A stretch of DNA of 64,000 nucleotides from Gluconobacter sp. Dm-62. Lineage in GTDB: Bacteria; Pseudomonadota; Alphaproteobacteria; Acetobacterales; Acetobacteraceae. The translations under genes and the position numbers were made by a program. The DNA is taken from positions 121,821 through 185,820 of the forward strand of contig NZ_JAERLY010000008.1 in NCBI RefSeq assembly GCF_018256155.1, written 5' to 3'. The notes under the pieces were generated by a model. That model had not been told where the DNA came from, made no database searches, and saw nothing but the letters and a program-made list of their open reading frames with translations. This document shows positions 16,393-24,624 of the stretch, piece after piece. Each line of letters begins with the position of its first letter. Within the stretch, counting starts at the first letter, position 1.

Positions 16393-17832
16393 ATGTCCAG
16401 TTCCCAGAACCGCCCTGCCATCGTCTGGTTTCGAGACGATCTGCGCATGGCAGATCATCCTGCCTTGCATGAAGCGGCAGCGTCGGGTCGCCCGCTGATC
16501 TGTGTTTATATTCTTGATGACGAGACCCCGGCCCTGCACCCGCCTGGCGCGGCTTCGCGCTGGTGGTTGCATGGCGCGCTGGCGGAATTGCGAGGGCATC
16601 TGGAAGCGCAGGGTGGCACGCTGCTGACGCTTTCAGGCTCGGCGGAGAAACTGCTTCCACAACTGGCGGAACAGACGGAGGCAGCCTCCGTGCATTTGCA
16701 TCATCGTCTGCATGAGCGGGAGCGGACGCAGGATGATCGTATCCGGCAAGCACTGGGGCGGCAGGGAGGCGAGGTCAGGGCGCACTGGGGGACGGTTCTG
16801 CTTGATCCGGATGCTGTGCGGACAAAGCAGGGCGGGTTTTATAAAGTCTGTGGGTCGTTCTGGAAGGCGTTACAGACGCATGCCGTTCCTGAGCCGCTTG
16901 AGGTTCCGGTCAGTCTGACGTTTCATGCGGTTCCAAAAACCATTCTGTCCGGGGCGCGGCTGAACGAGAAAGATCTTTGCCCGCAGACTCCGGACTGGGC
17001 GGAAGGGTTTCGGAAAACCTGGGAGCCGGGTGAGGCGGAAGGGCAAGAGCATCTTGAGGATTTTCTCAAGGATGCTGTCGCCGGTTATCCAAGGGGGCGG
17101 GATCGCGTGGCAGAGGAAGGGACCTCACGTCTGTCTCCCTATCTGGCTTCCGGCGCGGTTTCGCCACGGCAGGTCTGGGCGGCCCTTCAGAAACATGGCG
17201 CGCATACGGATGGCCCGCGGATATTCCTGTCGGAACTCGGCTGGAGGGAGTTTGCCCGCTACACGCTGTACCATCTGCCGAACCTGCCGTTTGAAAACCT
17301 GAGCCCCAAATTTTCCGCCATGCACTGGCGGAAAAGCGCGTCTGATCTGAAGGCGTGGCAGCGTGGACAGACGGGGGTGCCGATCGTGGATGCGGGGATG
17401 CGTCAGCTCTGGCAGACAGGCTGGATGCATAACAGGGCGCGCATGATCGTGGGCTCTTTCCTGACAAAGCACCTGCTGATTGACTGGAAGGCAGGGGAAG
17501 CCTGGTTCCGCGACACGCTGGTGGACGCCGATTTCGCGAACAATGCCATGAACTGGCAGTGGGTTGCGGGAACGGGCATCGAGGCCACGCCATTTTTCAG
17601 GATTTTCAATCCGACGCGACAGGCCGAAAAGTTCGATCCGGACGGCGATTATATTCGCCAGTGGGTGCCTGAGCTGGGCCGCCTTTCCGGCAAGGCCCTG
17701 TTTGAACCCTGGGCAGCGGGAGAGGAGGAACTGCGGAAGGGAGGAGTCATTCTCGGCAGAACCTATCCGCGTCCCGTTGTCGATCTGAAGGAAGGGCGGG
17801 ACCGGGCCCTTCAGGCTTTCAGATCTCTGTAG
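16393..17832 (+). CDS. phrB: Deoxyribodipyrimidine photo-lyase (class I)
   Basis: This flavoenzyme repairs cyclobutane pyrimidine dimers in DNA with blue light. The 479-residue length is standard. The N-terminal antenna domain begins IVWFRDDLRMADHPAL. The C-terminal FAD/DNA-binding domain has LSPYLASGAVSPRQVWAAL, LGWREFARYTLYHLPNL, GVPIVDAGMRQLWQTGWMHN, RMIVGSFLTKHLLIDW and DADFANNAMNWQWVAGTG. The ATG at 16393 follows a GAGGA. It is divergent from the entericidin-like gene and convergent with a secreted coiled-coil protein gene. Confidence 0.96.
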   Translation: MSSSQNRPAIVWFRDDLRMADHPALHEAAASGRPLICVYILDDETPALHPPGAASRWWLHGALAELRGHLEAQGGTLLTLSGSAEKLLPQLAEQTEAASVHLHHRLHERERTQDDRIRQALGRQGGEVRAHWGTVLLDPDAVRTKQGGFYKVCGSFWKALQTHAVPEPLEVPVSLTFHAVPKTILSGARLNEKDLCPQTPDWAEGFRKTWEPGEAEGQEHLEDFLKDAVAGYPRGRDRVAEEGTSRLSPYLASGAVSPRQVWAALQKHGAHTDGPRIFLSELGWREFARYTLYHLPNLPFENLSPKFSAMHWRKSASDLKAWQRGQTGVPIVDAGMRQLWQTGWMHNRARMIVGSFLTKHLLIDWKAGEAWFRDTLVDADFANNAMNWQWVAGTGIEATPFFRIFNPTRQAEKFDPDGDYIRQWVPELGRLSGKALFEPWAAGEEELRKGGVILGRTYPRPVVDLKEGRDRALQAFRSL

Positions 17833-17842
17833 GCTGCTGAAA

Positions 17843-17874
17843 CCCCGGCCCTGTCACGCCTGACAGGGCCGGGG
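17843..17874. terminator. Strong bidirectional hairpin between convergent genes
   Basis: CCCCGGCCCTGTCA pairs perfectly with TGACAGGGCCGGGG over 14 bases around a 4-base loop. It lies between the phrB stop and the end of the minus-strand gene at 17883. There is no T-run on either side, so it may act as a 3' stabiliser or a weak terminator. Confidence 0.65.
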
Positions 17875-17882
17875 CGGTCGGA

Positions 17883-18338
17883 TCAGAGACCGCCGTTCAG
17901 GAAGTTGTTAACGTCACCGCGGGTTTTGGTGCCAAGGGCGTTGGCGCGGTCGCGCTGTTCCTGCGGGGCATTTTTGAGCTGCTGCAGACGCTGGGTCTGC
18001 TGGTCACGCATATTCGTCAGCTTGGACTGCTCGCCGCTGATCTGCTTCTGAAGGCGGGCCTTCTGATTGGCCGGGGCGTTCGTGTACTTGTCCTTCAGGT
18101 CCTGAATCCGCTTCTCACGGCTGGCCTGCGCATCCTGGGACTGCTTCTGATAGTTCTGAACCCGGTTGTTCAGGCAGTCTTCCCGCTGTGCCAGACGTCC
18201 AAGGACACCATTCTGGCCGCTCTGCTGGCAGGCTGTGGACGTCGTGCTGTCGACGGCATGCGCCTGCGGAGCAAGAGATACGGCTCCGGCAATCAGTCCT
18301 GCGGCAAGCATCGAGCGGGAAAAAAGGGTGAAGTTCAT
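17883..18338 (-). CDS. Secreted coiled-coil protein of unknown function
   Basis: A 151-residue protein with a clear signal peptide cut after APQAHA (about residue 28). The mature part has two cysteines (ACQQSGQNG and REDCLNNR) and then a long charged, Gln/Lys-rich coiled-coil region from about residue 60 to 130, with repeats such as KRIQDLKDKY and QTQRLQQLKN. It is predicted to be periplasmic. I do not recognise the family. The ATG has an excellent AGGAGA ribosome binding site. It could be a chaperone- or envelope-stress-like protein, but nothing in the sequence decides this. Confidence 0.8.
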   Translation of the reverse strand: MNFTLFSRSMLAAGLIAGAVSLAPQAHAVDSTTSTACQQSGQNGVLGRLAQREDCLNNRVQNYQKQSQDAQASREKRIQDLKDKYTNAPANQKARLQKQISGEQSKLTNMRDQQTQRLQQLKNAPQEQRDRANALGTKTRGDVNNFLNGGL

Positions 18339-18411
18339 AAAATCTCCTGTAAACGGATCAGTAAATCAGAGCACGCCCTGATGGCGGGAATGTGGCCCTT
18401 GAGGAAAAGGG

Positions 18412-19134
18412 CTATTCCATGCCTTCGGCGATCGTCGATATCCGTTCGGGCATCAGTAACGTGATATGGGTAATGCTTCTGATACTGATAAGTTTCTCTT
18501 TTTTGAATGCGCTGAGGATCCGGCTGACTGTTTCAATAGTGAGTCCGAGGTAATCCGCAATATCGGTGCGCGGCATTGGCAGGTCGAGTTCGATCGGGTG
18601 CGACAGGTCGGGTCTGTCCAGATGGGTGCAGCGTTCGATCAGGAATGTGGCCACACGTTCACGCGCTGTTTTGCGTCCCAATAGTGTCATGCGGGCCTGC
18701 ATCAGGGCGAGCTCGCGGGAGGCTTCCTCGCGAAGGCGATGTTCGAGGCTGGGAAAGCGTTCGGTCAGGCGCTGCATGCCGGCATGGGGGAAACGGCAGA
18801 GTGTGGCGCTGCCGAGGGCTTCGGCTCCAAAAGCATAGCTCGTCGAGGCTGCAAGCCCGAGAAAGTCCCCGCCTTCCGCAAAGCCGGTAATCTGGCGCCG
18901 GCCATCTGGAAGAAGGGTGAAGAGCTTGACCCTGCCGCCGGTCACGACAAAGAAATCATGGGCCGGAGCACCCTCTTCTATAAAGGACCGACCGTCTGAG
19001 ACTGTCATGCGGGAAGACTCGTTGGCAAGAACGGCCAGATCACAGTCGTCAATGCTGCTGCAGATACTAAGACGTCTGCCCACGCAATGGGCGCATCGAT
19101 CATGGACATCCTCTGAATTATGTGACGCTGACAT
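18412..19134 (-). CDS. FNR-type Crp/Fnr transcriptional regulator with [4Fe-4S] cysteines
   Basis: An oxygen- or redox-responsive DNA-binding regulator. From the ATG at 19134 the protein has about 240 residues. Cys14, Cys17 and Cys25 in an N-terminal DRCAHCVGRRLSIC motif and Cys113 (TLCRFPH) match the cluster ligands of FNR. The cyclic-nucleotide-binding-type sensor fold spans about 30-140, and the C-terminal helix-turn-helix has ETVSRILSAF, with the Glu, Ser and Arg that read TTGAT half sites. It resembles the Gluconobacter FNR-type regulator GoxR as I recall it, but identity is not proven. A GTG at 19185 would give a longer N-terminus. An FNR-like box lies in the divergent space to ompW. 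Confidence 0.92.
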   Translation of the reverse strand: MSASHNSEDVHDRCAHCVGRRLSICSSIDDCDLAVLANESSRMTVSDGRSFIEEGAPAHDFFVVTGGRVKLFTLLPDGRRQITGFAEGGDFLGLAASTSYAFGAEALGSATLCRFPHAGMQRLTERFPSLEHRLREEASRELALMQARMTLLGRKTARERVATFLIERCTHLDRPDLSHPIELDLPMPRTDIADYLGLTIETVSRILSAFKKEKLISIRSITHITLLMPERISTIAEGME

Positions 19135-19207
19135 GATGAACCCTGTTCCCGTTGCGCTGATCTCGGCCTGAAGACTTTCAGCCACACTACCACATAATTT
19201 ACCAGAC

Positions 19208-19221
19208 TTGATTCAGGTCAA
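19208..19221 (+). promoter_or_regulatory. FNR-type operator
   Basis: TTGATTCAGGTCAA differs from the FNR consensus TTGAT-N4-ATCAA at one base. It lies between the regulator gene and ompW, 58 bases before the ompW start, a fitting place for regulation of ompW, autoregulation, or both. Confidence 0.7.
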
Positions 19222-19279
19222 GGTGATGGGTGGGGAGGAGTGCTTTGTGAGCCTCAACGAATGTTGATGGAACTTTCAA

Positions 19280-20083
19280 ATGAAACTTAACGCTTTCGCG
19301 CTGGCTGCCGTAATCGGTGCCGTTGCAACTCCCGCGTTTGCCCAGACGGCTCCGGCAGCTGCTCCTGCCGCACCCCAGGTCATGATCAGCGCGCCCATGA
19401 CGGCAGCTCCGGTGCCTTCCGTGAACATCCATGCGCCGGCTTCGGGCCATTGCGGCCTGTTCCAGACCTGCTCCAACACACGCATCGGACTGGGCAAGGG
19501 TGATTTCATTGTCCGTCTGTCCGCGCTCGGCGTCCTGCCGGAAGACCGTGACAGCAGCCTGTCCCTGAACGGCGCCCATCTTGGCGGTCGCGTGAAGACG
19601 ACGCGTCAGGTCATGCCGGAGCTGACGTTCGAATACTTCTTCACCGATAACCTGTCGGTTGATCTGATCGCCGCCAGCACGCGTCACGAAATTGCTGCTG
19701 AAGGCGTTCCGGGTCTGGGCAAGGTCGATGTTGGCAGTGCCTGGGTTCTGCCGCCGACTGTCACGTTCGCCTGGCACTTCCGTCCGCACAAGCGCTTCAA
19801 TCCGTATGCGGGTGTTGGCGCAACGCTGGCGTGGTTCCACAACGTCTCCCCCGCCGGTGGCCCGCTCACGCAGAAGCTTAATGTCGGCGTGACCGGCGGT
19901 CCGTCCGTCAATGTCGGCTTCGATTATCAGGTCGTCGGCAACTGGTTCTTCAACTTCGACGTGAAGCAGATGTTCATGCGTGTCCATGCCTGGGCCCAGA
20001 ACAATGCCGAAACCACGAAGATCACGGCACATGATTCCCTCGACCCGACCGTCGTGGGCGCAGGTATCGAATACCGCTTCTAG
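19280..20083 (+). CDS. ompW: OmpW-family outer membrane protein
   Basis: A 267-residue protein with a signal peptide ending TPAFAQ. An unusual Ala/Pro-rich stretch (about residues 22-55) precedes the barrel. From about residue 72 it shows OmpW features: GDFIVRLSALGVLPEDRDSS near the first strand, LTFEYFFTDNLSVDLIAAS, and the WHFRPHKRFNPYAGVGATLAWF block, ending in GAGIEYRF with the terminal Phe of outer-membrane barrels. OmpW proteins form small eight-stranded channels for hydrophobic solutes. An FNR-like box upstream agrees with ompW being an FNR target in enteric bacteria. A strong terminator follows. Confidence 0.93.
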   Translation: MKLNAFALAAVIGAVATPAFAQTAPAAAPAAPQVMISAPMTAAPVPSVNIHAPASGHCGLFQTCSNTRIGLGKGDFIVRLSALGVLPEDRDSSLSLNGAHLGGRVKTTRQVMPELTFEYFFTDNLSVDLIAASTRHEIAAEGVPGLGKVDVGSAWVLPPTVTFAWHFRPHKRFNPYAGVGATLAWFHNVSPAGGPLTQKLNVGVTGGPSVNVGFDYQVVGNWFFNFDVKQMFMRVHAWAQNNAETTKITAHDSLDPTVVGAGIEYRF

Positions 20084-20112
20084 TCTTCGGATCAGAGCAC
20101 AGTGTCTGGGAG

Positions 20113-20142
20113 GCGGCCTTTCTCCGGAAAGGCCGCTTTTTT
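20113..20142 (+). terminator. Intrinsic terminator of ompW
   Basis: GCGGCCTTT pairs with AAAGGCCGC around a 6-base loop and is followed by six T. It lies 30 bases after the ompW stop and separates it from the efflux operon. Confidence 0.92.
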
Positions 20143-20358
20143 GCATTTTTGTGGCAATCTCATAAAACTTTTGCAATACGGTCATTCCATCAGTGCAAAA
20201 GTCCTTTCGTTTCCGTATGTGACATCTGACGTCCTGCCATGACCATGGTAAGACCGTCTGCCATGAAATTGTCCGAGTGATGGCAGACAGATCATTCTCC
20301 AGACGTTTCGGACGAAACGGGACGTCTGTCCTGACAGATTACGGGGTTTCCTATCAGC

Positions 20359-21495
20359 ATGCGCGTTACACGCGTCGGCGCGCTGGCCATTGGCCTGCTA
20401 TGCCTGGCCATTCTTCTCGTCGTTGTTCTGCGATTCCGAACCCCGCATTCACCCGTCACAACGGCTGAATCCCCCATGGTGACATCGTCGCAGGGTCATC
20501 TTGTGGTCCGCGAAGGCAGTCCACTTGAGAAACGCCTGACCATACAGGCTGTTGCAAGTGTCTCCCGTGGTCATGGTCTCGCGCTTCCGGCACAGGTGAT
20601 GACGGAACCTGACCGGCAGGTGAATGTCTACGCTCCCGTAACCGGCCGGATCACGGGTGTGTCCGTGCATCTGGGGCAGCGCGTCCAACGTGGTCAGGTG
20701 CTTGCCACCATTGCCGCTGGTGATCTGGATCAGGCCTGGGCTGACGATACCCGCGCCCGTGCTGCCCTTGATTTTGCGCGCCGGGCCTATGCGCGTGCGC
20801 AGGGTGTTCAGGCGATCGGTGGCAATGCCGTCAAGGATCTGGAATCCGCCCGCAATGATCTGGCTCAGGCGCAGGCGGAAGCTGAACGTACGCAGCGCAG
20901 GCTTCAGGTTCTGGGGGCGCGGCCGGGCTATTCCGCTCAGGGTCAGGCCCCACTGGTTTCTCCCGTGGACGGTGTGGTGTCCATGACCGTGATGGCGCCG
21001 GGAGAGAACATCACCGATCCGACCGCCATCCAGATGACGGTGCTGGACCTGTCCGAAGTCTGGATTGCCGCAGCCATTCCCCAGGACAGTCTGGCCCAGA
21101 TCAGCGACGGCAATGTGCTGTCAGTCAGTTTTGACGAGTTTCCGGGGCGCACCTGTTCGGGACGTGTCGTCAGCTTCGATCCTGCGCTTCATGCCGATAC
21201 GCGCCGGGTCAATGCCTATATCGCCTGTCCGAACACCGATGGCGTGCTGCGCCCCGGCATGTTCGTGGACGCGACACTCAATGTTCCGCAGGGAAACGAC
21301 ATCATCATTCCCAAGACTGCACTTCTGATGAACAACGACCAGGTTTCCGTGTTTGTCGAAACGGCACCACGCACATTCCAGCGCCGCGATATCGTCATCA
21401 GCTATGATGAGGGCGACAGCGTCCGCGTGCTCAAAGGGCTGCTCGCCGATGAACGCGTCGTGACGAGCGGTGCCATCCTTCTGAATGATGACTGA
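20359..21495 (+). CDS. RND efflux periplasmic adaptor subunit
   Basis: A 378-residue membrane-fusion protein. The N-terminal hydrophobic segment (VGALAIGLLCLAILLVVVL) anchors it to the inner membrane. Next come a lipoyl-like half domain (VNVYAPVTGRITGVSVHLGQ), an alpha-hairpin coiled coil of about residues 125-190 (ARAALDFARRAYARAQG and ARNDLAQAQAEAERTQRRL), the second lipoyl half (VSPVDGVVSMTVMAPG) and a barrel domain. It bridges the inner-membrane pump and the outer-membrane channel encoded directly downstream (18 bases to the pump gene). No His/Met-rich metal-binding tail is visible. It belongs to the CusB/CzcB-like group by context. Confidence 0.92.
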   Translation: MRVTRVGALAIGLLCLAILLVVVLRFRTPHSPVTTAESPMVTSSQGHLVVREGSPLEKRLTIQAVASVSRGHGLALPAQVMTEPDRQVNVYAPVTGRITGVSVHLGQRVQRGQVLATIAAGDLDQAWADDTRARAALDFARRAYARAQGVQAIGGNAVKDLESARNDLAQAQAEAERTQRRLQVLGARPGYSAQGQAPLVSPVDGVVSMTVMAPGENITDPTAIQMTVLDLSEVWIAAAIPQDSLAQISDGNVLSVSFDEFPGRTCSGRVVSFDPALHADTRRVNAYIACPNTDGVLRPGMFVDATLNVPQGNDIIIPKTALLMNNDQVSVFVETAPRTFQRRDIVISYDEGDSVRVLKGLLADERVVTSGAILLNDD

Positions 21496-21513
21496 TCCGG
21501 TGGCCCTGAGCTG

Positions 21514-24500
21514 ATGATCGAACGTTTCATCTCCTGGTGCTTCAATCACCGGAACATTGTTTTCTTTTCCGCCCTGATTCTGGCGCTTCTCGGCGGTCTT
21601 TCATGGAAGATCCTGCCGGTCGAGGCGTATCCGGATCTGGGTGCCGTCAGCGTGTCGATCACGACCCAGCAGGAGGGTCTGGCCGCCGAGGAAATGGAGC
21701 AGCAGGTCACGATTCCGCTGGAGCGGACGCTGGCCAGCGTTCCCGGCGTGACCGACAGTCGCTCCACCAGCACGTTCGGCCTGTCGCTCATCACGCTGAT
21801 CTTCCGTGAAGGCACGAATGTCTATGCGGCGCGCCAGCTTGTCGAGACGCAGCTTGCCAATAACCCGCTGAGCAACGGCGCCATGCCGTCGTTGGGGCCG
21901 ATTTCCGGCCCGAGCGGTGAGATCTATCGCTACACGCTGGAATCCGACGACAAGAACCTGCTGGAACTGTCCGATCTTCAGCGCTGGACCGTCATTCCGG
22001 CGATCCAGCATGTGCCGGGCGTTGTCAGCGTGGACAATTTTGGCGGCCTGACGCGCGAGTACCAGCTCGTTCTCGATCCTGCCTCGCTGATGCGCTACCA
22101 TATCGGCCTTGAAGACGTGCTGACGGCCATCCGCAACAGCAACGTCAATGCCGGTGGCGGTCGCGTCAGCCGGGGTGAGCAGTCCTACATCATCCGCGGG
22201 ATCGGCATGATCCACACGCTGGATGATATGGGGAACATAGTCGTCGCCAGCCATGGCGGTGTGCCGGTCTTCGTGAAGGATCTGGGCCGCGTCCAGTTCG
22301 GGCATCAGGTCCGTCAGGGCATCCTCGGCAAGGACCGCAATCCCGATACGATCGAAGGCGTGGTGACAATGCTGAGCGGGGAAAACCCCTCGCTTGTGCT
22401 CGATGGTCTTCACACTACGGTGGCCAAGCTACAGCAGCAGCTTGCCCCGAGCCATGTCCGCATCGTGCCGTATATGGACCGCGACCATCTCGTCCTGTCC
22501 ACGACCCATAAGGTCACGGAAACGATGATCGAGGGCATCGTCCTCGTCGGTGTGATCCTGACCCTGTTCCTTGGCAGTCCGCGCAGTGCCATCGTCACGG
22601 CTGTGACGATTCCGCTCGCGCTGTCAGTCGTGTTCGTGCTGATGCACAGCTTTGGCATGTCGGCGAACCTGTTCTCGCTCGGCGCCATTGATTTCGGCGT
22701 GATCGTGGACGGTGCGATTGTCATTACCGAGACGATCCTCCGTATCCGTGAGGAACGCCCGACTGAAACTCTTGATCCCGTCGAAGTGCTGCCCGTAGCG
22801 CAACGGGCCGGGCGGGCGATTTTTTCGTCCACCCTCGTCATCATCGTGGCCTACAGCCCGCTTTTTGCCTTCGAAGGCAGCGAGGGGAAGCTGTTCCGCC
22901 CGATGGCCTATACCGTCAGCTTCGCGCTGCTCGGCGCGCTGCTCTGTGCCCTGACGCTCATTCCGGCGCTGACCTATCTGGCGCTGCGCAAGCCCAAGCA
23001 CATCTGGCACAATCGCCCGCTGGAATGGCTGCATGCGCGTTATACGCACTGGCTCGGCCATTTTATCGACCGTCCGCTGATCGCCTATGGCGCGGGTGTT
23101 GCGGCAATGGTTGCGGTTGTGGTCCTTGGGGTGTCGATCGGTCGGGAGTTCCTGCCGGATCTGGATGAAGGGTCACTCTGGCTTCAGGTCCAGATGCCGA
23201 CGGGTATTTCGCTGGAAAAAGGCGAGTCCATCGCCAACGAACTGCGTCATGCGATCCGCGAGTTCCCCGAGACATCCTATGCCATTACGCAGCTTGGACG
23301 CTCGGATGACGGCACCGACCCCTGGACGCCCTCGCATATCGAAATGCCAGTCGGGCTCAAGCCGTATGACCAGTGGCCGTCCGGCGAGACCAAATCACAG
23401 TTCGTCGAGCGCCTGCGGACGCGCCTGTCGCAGATTCCGGGCATTGATTTCGGCATCAGCCAGCCCATCCAGGACAATATGAGCGATCTGGTCGGCGGTG
23501 CGCACAGCCCGCTCGTCCTGCGCGTCTATGGCAACGATTTCCAGGAACTGCGCCGCATTGGCCAGCAGATCGTGGATATCCTCCATCAGGTTCCCGGAAC
23601 GGCTGAGGCGTCGATCTTCCAGGAGCCGCGTATTCCGCAGATTGACGTGGTGGCGGACCGTCTGGCTGCGGCCCGCTATGGCATTCATATCTCGGACATC
23701 TCCGATGTCGTGTCGAATGCCATTGGTGATGCGCCCATCACGACCGTCTATGTGGATGACCGTTTCTATAACGCGACGCTTCATATCCGCCGCAAGGACT
23801 TGCAGGATCTCCAGTCCCTGGCGCAGATCCCGCTTCTGGATGCGGACGGCGCCTATATTCCGCTGTCGCAGGTTGCGCATGTCGGGCTGCATATGGGCGA
23901 GAGCAATATCGCCCATGAGATGAGCCATCGTCAGATCACCATCCGCGTGGATAATGGCAAGCGGCCCCTGTCGCAGTATCTGGCGGATGCACAGGGCCGT
24001 ATCGACCAGCAGCTGCATTACGACAAGGAAAAATACTCGCTCGAATGGGCCGGCTCCTTCCAGCAGGAAGAACGGGCCCAGAAGCGTCTGATGATCGCGC
24101 TGGGCGTGATGTTTGCCGTCATGCTGGTGCTGCTCTTCGCCGAGTTCCGCAAGATCCGTCAGGCGTTGCTGATCCTGAGCGTCGTGCCGCTGGCGACACT
24201 GGGCGGCCTGATCGCGCTGCATGTCCGGGGTGAGACGCTGAATATCGCGACCGCCGTGGGCTTCATCGCGCTGTTCGGTGTGGCCGTGCAGAACGGCATC
24301 ATCATGATCGCCAGCATCAACCGCCATCGGGTGGAAGGTCTGGGCGTGCGGGATGCGACCATCGCCGGTGCGGGCGAGCGGTTCCGTCCGGTTCTCATGA
24401 CCGCGACGGTGGCGACGGCCGGGATGCTCCCGGCTGCTCTCGCCACGGGTGTTGGCACGGACGTGCAGCGCGGCCTGGCGACGGTCGTGGTGGGTGGTCT

Positions 24501-24624
24501 GGGTATTGCAACCCTCCTGACGCTGTTTGCCCTGCCGGTCTATTTCAGTGAGCTTGAAATGTGGGTTGAACGCCGCGATGCGAAGAAGCGTCCGAAACCT
24601 GCCACAGAGGGAGCCGGATCATGA
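21514..24624 (+). CDS. RND efflux transporter of the CusA/CzcA (HME-like) type
   Basis: A 1036-residue inner-membrane proton-driven pump. The first membrane helix (NIVFFSALILALLGGLSW) and DLGAVSVSITTQQEGL are typical of heavy-metal-efflux RND proteins, as is the fourth-helix signature IDFGVIVDGAIVITE (Asp393 and Asp399), which carries the protons. EFLPDLDEGSLWLQVQMPTG and ISQPIQDNMSDLVGGAHSP follow in the second half. The three-methionine metal path of CusA cannot be confirmed by eye, so the substrate could be a metal or an organic compound. The stop overlaps the channel gene start (ATGA). Confidence 0.93.
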   Translation: MIERFISWCFNHRNIVFFSALILALLGGLSWKILPVEAYPDLGAVSVSITTQQEGLAAEEMEQQVTIPLERTLASVPGVTDSRSTSTFGLSLITLIFREGTNVYAARQLVETQLANNPLSNGAMPSLGPISGPSGEIYRYTLESDDKNLLELSDLQRWTVIPAIQHVPGVVSVDNFGGLTREYQLVLDPASLMRYHIGLEDVLTAIRNSNVNAGGGRVSRGEQSYIIRGIGMIHTLDDMGNIVVASHGGVPVFVKDLGRVQFGHQVRQGILGKDRNPDTIEGVVTMLSGENPSLVLDGLHTTVAKLQQQLAPSHVRIVPYMDRDHLVLSTTHKVTETMIEGIVLVGVILTLFLGSPRSAIVTAVTIPLALSVVFVLMHSFGMSANLFSLGAIDFGVIVDGAIVITETILRIREERPTETLDPVEVLPVAQRAGRAIFSSTLVIIVAYSPLFAFEGSEGKLFRPMAYTVSFALLGALLCALTLIPALTYLALRKPKHIWHNRPLEWLHARYTHWLGHFIDRPLIAYGAGVAAMVAVVVLGVSIGREFLPDLDEGSLWLQVQMPTGISLEKGESIANELRHAIREFPETSYAITQLGRSDDGTDPWTPSHIEMPVGLKPYDQWPSGETKSQFVERLRTRLSQIPGIDFGISQPIQDNMSDLVGGAHSPLVLRVYGNDFQELRRIGQQIVDILHQVPGTAEASIFQEPRIPQIDVVADRLAAARYGIHISDISDVVSNAIGDAPITTVYVDDRFYNATLHIRRKDLQDLQSLAQIPLLDADGAYIPLSQVAHVGLHMGESNIAHEMSHRQITIRVDNGKRPLSQYLADAQGRIDQQLHYDKEKYSLEWAGSFQQEERAQKRLMIALGVMFAVMLVLLFAEFRKIRQALLILSVVPLATLGGLIALHVRGETLNIATAVGFIALFGVAVQNGIIMIASINRHRVEGLGVRDATIAGAGERFRPVLMTATVATAGMLPAALATGVGTDVQRGLATVVVGGLGIATLLTLFALPVYFSELEMWVERRDAKKRPKPATEGAGS

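Noticed and set aside
19199-20185. 328-codon minus-strand frame opposite ompW
   Set aside because: It is antisense to an OmpW protein with signal peptide and barrel end and has no recognisable motif.
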